DNA of 64,000 bases from contig CAYLVB010000004.1 of NCBI GenBank assembly GCA_964387075.1, positions 124,001-188,000 on the forward strand, given 5' to 3'. Below the pieces are notes generated by a model, which was not told the origin of the DNA, did no database searches, and worked only from the letters and a program-made list of their open reading frames with translations. Made by a program: the position numbers and the translations under genes. Of the stretch, positions 59,054-64,000 are shown one piece after another; the first letter of the stretch is position 1; every line of letters begins with the position of its first letter. The DNA is from PALSA-968 sp964387075. Its GTDB lineage: Bacteria > Bacteroidota > Bacteroidia > B-17B0 > Aurantibacillaceae.

Positions 59054-59617
59054 GTGTATCGCAGGTTTCTAAAAATAATCTGTCTTCTATTCCTGTTTCC
59101 ATTATCCTTTTTTTCTCAAACCAATTATTTTAGTGGCATGATCGGCGGTGGAACCTCAACGATAATGGGATGGTCATCGTTAATGGATTTTTCCTATGAA
59201 AGAAAGCATCATGAGATATCCTGTCGGTTGAACTATAACAACCAGCTTGGTAACGTGGTTGCTTCTCAGGGTTTTTTTATAAAGAACCGGCAAAGATATA
59301 ACGATCATTTTTTGGACATTGCTGTTCTATACGGCCAAACATACCGGGTAAAAAATTGGTTCATGGCCTCTTTGTCTGCCGGTATGGCGTATTTTAAATT
59401 TACGGATAAAACGCTTGGCAGCATGTATAGGAATTGGGGAACATATTATGATATTAGAACAGAAACACACGAAGGAGGGGCGCTTGCCCTTCAGGGTGAG
59501 GTGAACTTTATAACAGGTGATAGTTTTGGATTAGGGCTTACCTTTTTTGGAAATATCAACGGATATAAGAACATGGGCGGTGTAACCTTAAGTTTGATCT
59601 TTGGGAAATTGCGTTAA
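59054..59617 (+). CDS. Small secreted beta-barrel-like protein
   Basis: A 187-residue protein starting with GTG at 59054. The mnmA stop lies just upstream in the same frame and no ATG precedes the full signal peptide (MYRRFLKIICLLFLFPLSFFSQ), so GTG is the only sensible start. The mature part has alternating Tyr, Phe and polar residues (NYFSGMIGGG, FMASLSAGMAYFKF, GVTLSLIFGKLR), suggesting a small outer-membrane barrel. Probably cotranscribed with mnmA. No family recognised. Confidence 0.75.
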   Translation: MYRRFLKIICLLFLFPLSFFSQTNYFSGMIGGGTSTIMGWSSLMDFSYERKHHEISCRLNYNNQLGNVVASQGFFIKNRQRYNDHFLDIAVLYGQTYRVKNWFMASLSAGMAYFKFTDKTLGSMYRNWGTYYDIRTETHEGGALALQGEVNFITGDSFGLGLTFFGNINGYKNMGGVTLSLIFGKLR

Positions 59618-59631
59618 CGCGATCAAACAAC

Positions 59632-59739
59632 CTATAAAATAAAGATCGCAGCCACAATAAAGATCACGATGATCGCCAGGTACTGCCATACATCCACGAA
59701 GTAAGGCGAATATTTCTTCCAGTTCTCTTTAAATCCCAC
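59632..59739 (-). CDS. Possible small membrane protein (35 residues)
   Basis: An open frame just downstream of the giant surface-protein gene. With GTG at 59739 it codes for 35 residues: a polar, aromatic N-terminal part (GFKENWKKYSPYF) and a strongly hydrophobic C-terminal helix (YLAIIVIFIVAAIFIL). With TTG at 59757 it gains 6 residues. The amphipathic-then-hydrophobic layout is unlike random sequence. The frame stays open upstream into the 59775-64000 gene in another phase. No ATG and no known family, hence the low score. Confidence 0.4.
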   Translation of the reverse strand: MGFKENWKKYSPYFVDVWQYLAIIVIFIVAAIFIL

Positions 59740-59774
59740 ATGCAAAAATAAGATCAATCCACGAAAGGATCTTG

Positions 59775-62700
59775 CTATTTCAGTAAAGAAACGATCCCAC
59801 TCAAGTGCTTGGGCTCACCCTTGTAGTTCTTCAATTCGATCTTCCACACGTATACATCCTCCTGAACTACGTCCTCTCCTTTACCCATAAAGCGTCCGTC
59901 CCAGCCTTTGTTAATATCATCGCTTGTGAAAGCAAGATTGCCCCAGCGGTCGAAAATGTACATCTTGTAATTCTTAATGCCCTCCCCTTTGGCGGTGAAT
60001 ACATCGTTCGTTCCATCTCCGTTCGGCGAAAAAGCATTCGGCACGTAGATCATGAACTCATCGTCGATCTTGATCACCTTAATGGTTGTGTCAACACATC
60101 CTTTGTCTGAAACAACGGCGAGGATCACATCGTAGCTTCCTACGGCCGTGTAAACGTGAACCGGGTTCTGCGAAGTGGAGGTAGTATTGTTCGGGTCACC
60201 AAAGCTCCAACTCCAGCCGGCTATTGTCGCGCCGCTAGTGGCATCCGCGAAATGGATCACCGGGTCAAGTATGCTGGTAGGTTGCGGACTCGCGTTGAAA
60301 TCGGCATCCGGAACGGGGTAAACATTCACAGTAGCACTTGTTGTCCCGATACATCCATTTGCATCCGTTAATGTCAGCACCGCCTGGAATGTTCCATTAC
60401 CTGTAAAACAATGATTGGGCGTGCAGCTTGAAGAAGTGCTTCCGTCACCAAAGTTCCAGCTGCAATTGCCTGTAACCGCCGTTGTATTTTGAAAGTTCAC
60501 ACAGAGCGGGGCGCAACCAGATGAGTTCTGCGGACTTGCGGCCAGTATGGGTAGTGGGTTTACTGTAACTGAGGTGGTAGCTGTGTTCACACAGCCGTTG
60601 ATGTCAGTTCCGGTAACCGTATAAGAAGTTGTGGATCCCGGATTGGCTGTAACGCTTGCGCCCGTTGAAGCACTTAAACCCATGCTCGGATTCCAAACAT
60701 ACGTATTAGCTCCGCTCGCTGTCAGGATGCCTGTTGTCTGTCCCAAACAAATGGCCGTCGTACTTGCGGCAACAGGAGGTAAGGAATTTACCAGCACAGT
60801 GGAATTCGCTGTACCAACACAGCCATTCAGGTCAACACCTGTTACCAGGTAAATACTTGTACTTGTTGGGCTGGCAGTAATACCGTTGCCTATTGTAGCG
60901 CTCAATCCTGTGCCTGGCGACCAACTATAGGTGGCAGCGCCGGTCGCTGTAAGAATTGTAGAACTATTCAAACAAATGGTTGATGAATTTACAGTAACAA
61001 CCGGAAGCGTATTCACAGTTACTGTTGTTATTGTGGTTGCGGTACAGCCGTTATTATCTACAACAACAAGCGTATAAGTTCCGCTCATAGTTGGAGTACT
61101 TGATACAATGGTTGGATTTTGTACACTGGCCGTATAACTATTCGGCCCAATCCATGCATAACTCACTCCACCGCTACCGGTAAAGTTCAAGGCAGCGCCC
61201 GCGCAGATCGGACTGTTGTTCGAAGCTACCGGAACCGGCAAAGGATTGATGATGATAGTAACAGTTGCAGGTGAGGAGCAGCCATTCGCGTCGCTGGCTG
61301 TTACCGAATAGGTTCCATTGTTTGTTAATGTTACACCCATCACCAGCGGGTTTTGTTGTGTAGAAGAAAACCCTCCGGGTCCGGTCCAGTTCCAACTTAC
61401 GCCTGTGTTACACGATAAGTTGAGCGTTCCGCCCTCGCAGATCGGGCTGTTGCCGTTGGCTGTAACCACAGGCAAAGGATTTACTGTTACCTGCGCGGTA
61501 TTACTGTTTGAACAATTATTAGCATCAGTTACAGTAACAACATAGGTACCGCTCATGCCCACAGTGGCATTCGGAATGGAAGGATTTTGCTGGTTAGAAT
61601 TGAATGAACCCGGTCCGTTCCACGAATACACAGTGCCGCCACTTGAAGTTAAATTGATGGTTCCGTTTGCACAAACTGTGGCACCGGTTGCAGTTACAAC
61701 AGGCAGCGGGTTTATGATTACGTTTATGGTGGCTGTATTCACACAGTTATTGGCGTCGGTTACCGTTACAGTATAAATTCCATTCGCGGCCATACCAACC
61801 CCGGTAATGGATGGGTTTTGTTGCGCCGAAGAATAAGTATTAGGGCCGCTCCACGAATAAATAGTGCCGCCGCTTGAAGTGAGCGTTAAATTCTGGTTCA
61901 CACAAATAGGTCCGTTACTGCCCGCGGTTGGAGTAGGTAAGGGGTTAACAGTTACCGGAACCGTGGTACTTCCGAAACATCCGAAAGCATCCGTGGCCGT
62001 CAAAGAGTAAGTTCCGCTTGCCGCTGTAGTGGCCGGTGCGATGGAAGGATTCTGCGTAGTTGAAGAAAAACCATTTGGACCCGTCCAGTTCCACGATACC
62101 CCGGTATTGGTTGTAAAGGTAAGAGCCGACCCCGCGCAAATAGGACTGTTGCTGCCCGCGGTAACACTTAGGTTGTTGTTCACGGTGATCGTACCTGTGC
62201 CCGATGAGAAACAACCGTTAGCATCTGTTCCGGTCACCGTGTAAACGGTTGTGGCTGCAGGCGCGTCGTTAATGGTTGCCGTGGTGGCTCCGGTATTCCA
62301 TGAATAAGTTGAAGCGCCACTGGCAGTGAGGGTTCCGGTACCTGTTGGACAAATGGTAGAAGAACTGGAAGTAACATTGGGTAGAGCATTTACGTTGACT
62401 GCTGTTGTGCCGGTGTTCACACAACCGGCGGCGTCAGTACCCGTGATCGTATAAACCATACTTGATCCAGGGTTGGCCGTAACCGACGTTCCTGTTGTTC
62501 CGCTCAGGCCCGTTCCTGGACTCCAAACATACGTACTGGCACCGTTGGCTGTGAGTGTACACGATTGTTGTCCAAGGCATATTGTTCCGCTGTTGGCGGT
62601 AACGGTTGGCAAAGGATTTATTGTTACTGTTGAAGTTATAGTTCCGTTACAACCCGATTGCGCTCCGGTTACGGTGTAAACAGTGGTCACGCTTGGGCTG

Positions 62701-64000
62701 GCAGTAACAGTAGGGCCGCTAATGCCGCTTAATCCTGTAGCAGGGCTCCATGTATAGGAAGTAGCGCCGGTTGCGGTAAGTGAGATAGAACCTCCTGGGC
62801 AGATCGCACCTGAGTTCACGGTCATGGGTATACCTCCTCCTCCGGAAGTAATAACCGCTGTATCATAGGTCGTTTGTTTGATACAGGAATTATCAACGAT
62901 CGTAGCAATGTAAGTTCCCGGAGGTACATTACTTAATACAGGGCCTGTTTGTGGAGGAGCAGAGTTCCAGGTTATGGTATAGGGACTAGTTCCACCGGTA
63001 ACCGTAACAGTTGCGGATCCATTACCGGTACAACCCGGATTGGTAACCGACATTGTTGTTTGTAGAATACTGCAGGGCTGAAGACTTATCTGTGTCGCCA
63101 TCACAAACCCCTGCCCGCATGAAAAGAGAATATTGTTCTTTCCTAATTCGCAGTCGTACACCATTCCCGGGGCGGCAATGCTTCCGGTCTGGGCCATAGT
63201 GTTTCCGTCATATTGAAGAATAGAGCTGTTAGAACCTAAAAATAAATGATCGCAATCATCTGCAGTTAAACCGCCCCACGTCATGGTGGCGGCACTGGCT
63301 CCGTTCACGTTGGCGCTGCTGACCATGGCGCCACTTCCTGAATTCCATCTTTTCAGAACATAACTGTCGTAGGTATACAGGTTCACGTTGCTCATGGTCA
63401 TTCCGCTGAACCCGTTTGGAGGTCCGGGGGCGTAGTTAACACTGGCTACTTCTATAAATAAATAGCCTTCCGGGGTCTGCCAGGTGATAGGGCTAAGGGC
63501 CGGAGTAGGAACTTTGTAAATAATATTATCGTATCCTCCGGATCCAACCTGTGTTTGCGCGGTGGCGAAATAAGCGTTACCGAAAGCGTCTAGCGTTAGT
63601 CCCCACATGTCGTGCAGCCCGCTGGGCGAGTTGATCACGTTGACGGGATTCATAGCCGAAAGCGTGGTATCAAGATAACAACCGGTGTAAGAAGGATTGG
63701 TAGTTCCGCCGCCAGCGATCACGGCCTGGTTAGTACACTTGCTGAAAGAGATACGCCACATTTCCTGGAAAAGCGAGTTACCATTGAACAGGGCAACCTG
63801 CGCGCCTGTAGTGTTGATCTTGATGGCCTGGGCCCCGCTACCGTTGAAACCGTCAACGATATAAGAGGCACCGGTATTATGATCGACCGCGAAATCACCG
63901 TAATACCAGGATGCGCTGAATGCGGTTGTATAAGTCCAGAGCAAGGTTCCGGCCGGGTCGTATTTCAAAACCTGGAAAGGAGCCATGCCTCCGTACACGT
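59775..64000 (-). CDS. Giant T9SS type B surface protein with ten Ig-like repeats (5' end outside window)
   Basis: At least 1407 residues; the start is beyond the right edge. From the N side: a beta-propeller-like domain (~1-310); one SprB-like repeat (near 320-390); ten Ig-like repeats of ~80 residues (about 390-1150); two PKD-like domains (WNFGDGS and WSWSFGDPNN); and a type B T9SS sorting domain (YVPNAFSPNGDGTND, MYIFDRWGNLAFTS, KHLSGIVSLLK). Type B domains are typical of SprB-style adhesins. The product should be exported by T9SS and be surface-exposed or released. Likely an adhesin. Confidence 0.93.
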   Translation of the reverse strand, partial: VYGGMAPFQVLKYDPAGTLLWTYTTAFSASWYYGDFAVDHNTGASYIVDGFNGSGAQAIKINTTGAQVALFNGNSLFQEMWRISFSKCTNQAVIAGGGTTNPSYTGCYLDTTLSAMNPVNVINSPSGLHDMWGLTLDAFGNAYFATAQTQVGSGGYDNIIYKVPTPALSPITWQTPEGYLFIEVASVNYAPGPPNGFSGMTMSNVNLYTYDSYVLKRWNSGSGAMVSSANVNGASAATMTWGGLTADDCDHLFLGSNSSILQYDGNTMAQTGSIAAPGMVYDCELGKNNILFSCGQGFVMATQISLQPCSILQTTMSVTNPGCTGNGSATVTVTGGTSPYTITWNSAPPQTGPVLSNVPPGTYIATIVDNSCIKQTTYDTAVITSGGGGIPMTVNSGAICPGGSISLTATGATSYTWSPATGLSGISGPTVTASPSVTTVYTVTGAQSGCNGTITSTVTINPLPTVTANSGTICLGQQSCTLTANGASTYVWSPGTGLSGTTGTSVTANPGSSMVYTITGTDAAGCVNTGTTAVNVNALPNVTSSSSTICPTGTGTLTASGASTYSWNTGATTATINDAPAATTVYTVTGTDANGCFSSGTGTITVNNNLSVTAGSNSPICAGSALTFTTNTGVSWNWTGPNGFSSTTQNPSIAPATTAASGTYSLTATDAFGCFGSTTVPVTVNPLPTPTAGSNGPICVNQNLTLTSSGGTIYSWSGPNTYSSAQQNPSITGVGMAANGIYTVTVTDANNCVNTATINVIINPLPVVTATGATVCANGTINLTSSGGTVYSWNGPGSFNSNQQNPSIPNATVGMSGTYVVTVTDANNCSNSNTAQVTVNPLPVVTANGNSPICEGGTLNLSCNTGVSWNWTGPGGFSSTQQNPLVMGVTLTNNGTYSVTASDANGCSSPATVTIIINPLPVPVASNNSPICAGAALNFTGSGGVSYAWIGPNSYTASVQNPTIVSSTPTMSGTYTLVVVDNNGCTATTITTVTVNTLPVVTVNSSTICLNSSTILTATGAATYSWSPGTGLSATIGNGITASPTSTSIYLVTGVDLNGCVGTANSTVLVNSLPPVAASTTAICLGQTTGILTASGANTYVWNPSMGLSASTGASVTANPGSTTSYTVTGTDINGCVNTATTSVTVNPLPILAASPQNSSGCAPLCVNFQNTTAVTGNCSWNFGDGSTSSSCTPNHCFTGNGTFQAVLTLTDANGCIGTTSATVNVYPVPDADFNASPQPTSILDPVIHFADATSGATIAGWSWSFGDPNNTTSTSQNPVHVYTAVGSYDVILAVVSDKGCVDTTIKVIKIDDEFMIYVPNAFSPNGDGTNDVFTAKGEGIKNYKMYIFDRWGNLAFTSDDINKGWDGRFMGKGEDVVQEDVYVWKIELKNYKGEPKHLSGIVSLLK
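60557..62820 (-). repeat. Ten Ig-like coding repeats of two subtypes
   Basis: Within the giant T9SS gene. Subtype A repeats read ICxG...TYxWSPxTGLS...YTVTGTD..GC; subtype B repeats read SPIC.G...W.GP..FSS.QQNPSI...YxVTVTDAN.C. Order in the protein is A-A-A-B-B-B-B-B-A-A, each closing with a VNPLP-like linker. The pattern suggests internal expansion of B within an older A array. Confidence 0.85.

Noticed and set aside
60557..62820. CRISPR-like or satellite array
   Set aside because: The repetition follows the codon frame of the T9SS protein and spacing is about 240 bases; no short identical repeats with unique spacers.
1..64000. rRNA, tRNA or riboswitch genes
   Set aside because: All intergenic gaps are under ~260 bases and were read by eye; none shows a tRNA arm pattern or a riboswitch core I recognise. 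A covariance-model scan would be the decisive test.

Overview
The window comes from a member of the Bacteroidota. Evidence: two surface proteins end in type IX secretion (T9SS) sorting domains, one type A and one type B; a UpxY-type NusG paralog heads a polysaccharide locus; many genes have the phylum's TAnnTTTG -7 promoter box just before the start codon; Shine-Dalgarno sequences are mostly absent; and DUF4476-, DUF4468-like and YwqK-like lipoprotein or periplasmic families are present. I cannot place it more finely from the sequence alone.

Layout. (a) 1-537: 3' end of an OmpA-family gene. (b) 538-41555: about 41 kb with every gene on the minus strand, a surface-polysaccharide locus read from right to left. 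It starts with a winged-helix/NTase-like regulator and a UpxY antiterminator. Next come an SGNH hydrolase, a carbamoyltransferase and two tiny membrane proteins (DUF5989, overlooked because of its size, and SxtJ), then a Wzm/Wzt ABC exporter. These are followed by a nucleotide-sugar module (WbqC, methyltransferase, NeuD-like acetyltransferase, RffA aminotransferase), many glycosyltransferases, AsnB with a WbpP-type epimerase, and a CMP-nonulosonate-type module (formyltransferase, SpsF-like cytidylyltransferase, class III aminotransferase, SDR, NeuB). After a DUF4910 protein and an unassigned GT-B-like transferase comes an acetamidino-type amidotransferase trio (HisH-like, HisF-like, PP-loop). 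The left end holds more glycosyltransferases, WecB, and an embedded T9SS surface protein with its own terminator. (c) 41556-44153: a border zone where a third SGNH gene lies between the intact 3' end of a proline dehydrogenase gene and a decayed second copy of that same 3' end. (d) 44154-59050: housekeeping genes (aroB, aroA, ferredoxin, fused 2-oxoacid dehydrogenase E1, pfkA, saccharopine-dehydrogenase-like protein, Gfo/Idh/MocA oxidoreductase, pcm, mnmA) mixed with small secreted proteins. (e) 59054-64000: a small secreted protein, a possible 35-residue membrane peptide, and a giant T9SS type B protein with ten Ig-like repeats that runs off the right edge.

Working together: the big locus looks like an ABC-transporter-dependent O-antigen or capsule pathway. 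Its glycan probably carries an aminated, formylated and/or amidinated nonulosonic acid, Fuc4N-type sugar, amidated sugars, carbamoyl groups and acyl groups. No Wzx, Wzy, initiating transferase or ligase is visible, so those steps must be encoded elsewhere. The most striking non-coding signals are a full Bacteroidota promoter whose -7 box sits inside a perfect palindrome next to the head regulator, and the duplicated proline dehydrogenase end beside it, which looks like a recombination scar at the edge of an exchangeable locus. No rRNA, tRNA, CRISPR array or insertion sequence was recognised. No gene-free stretch exceeds about 260 bases.
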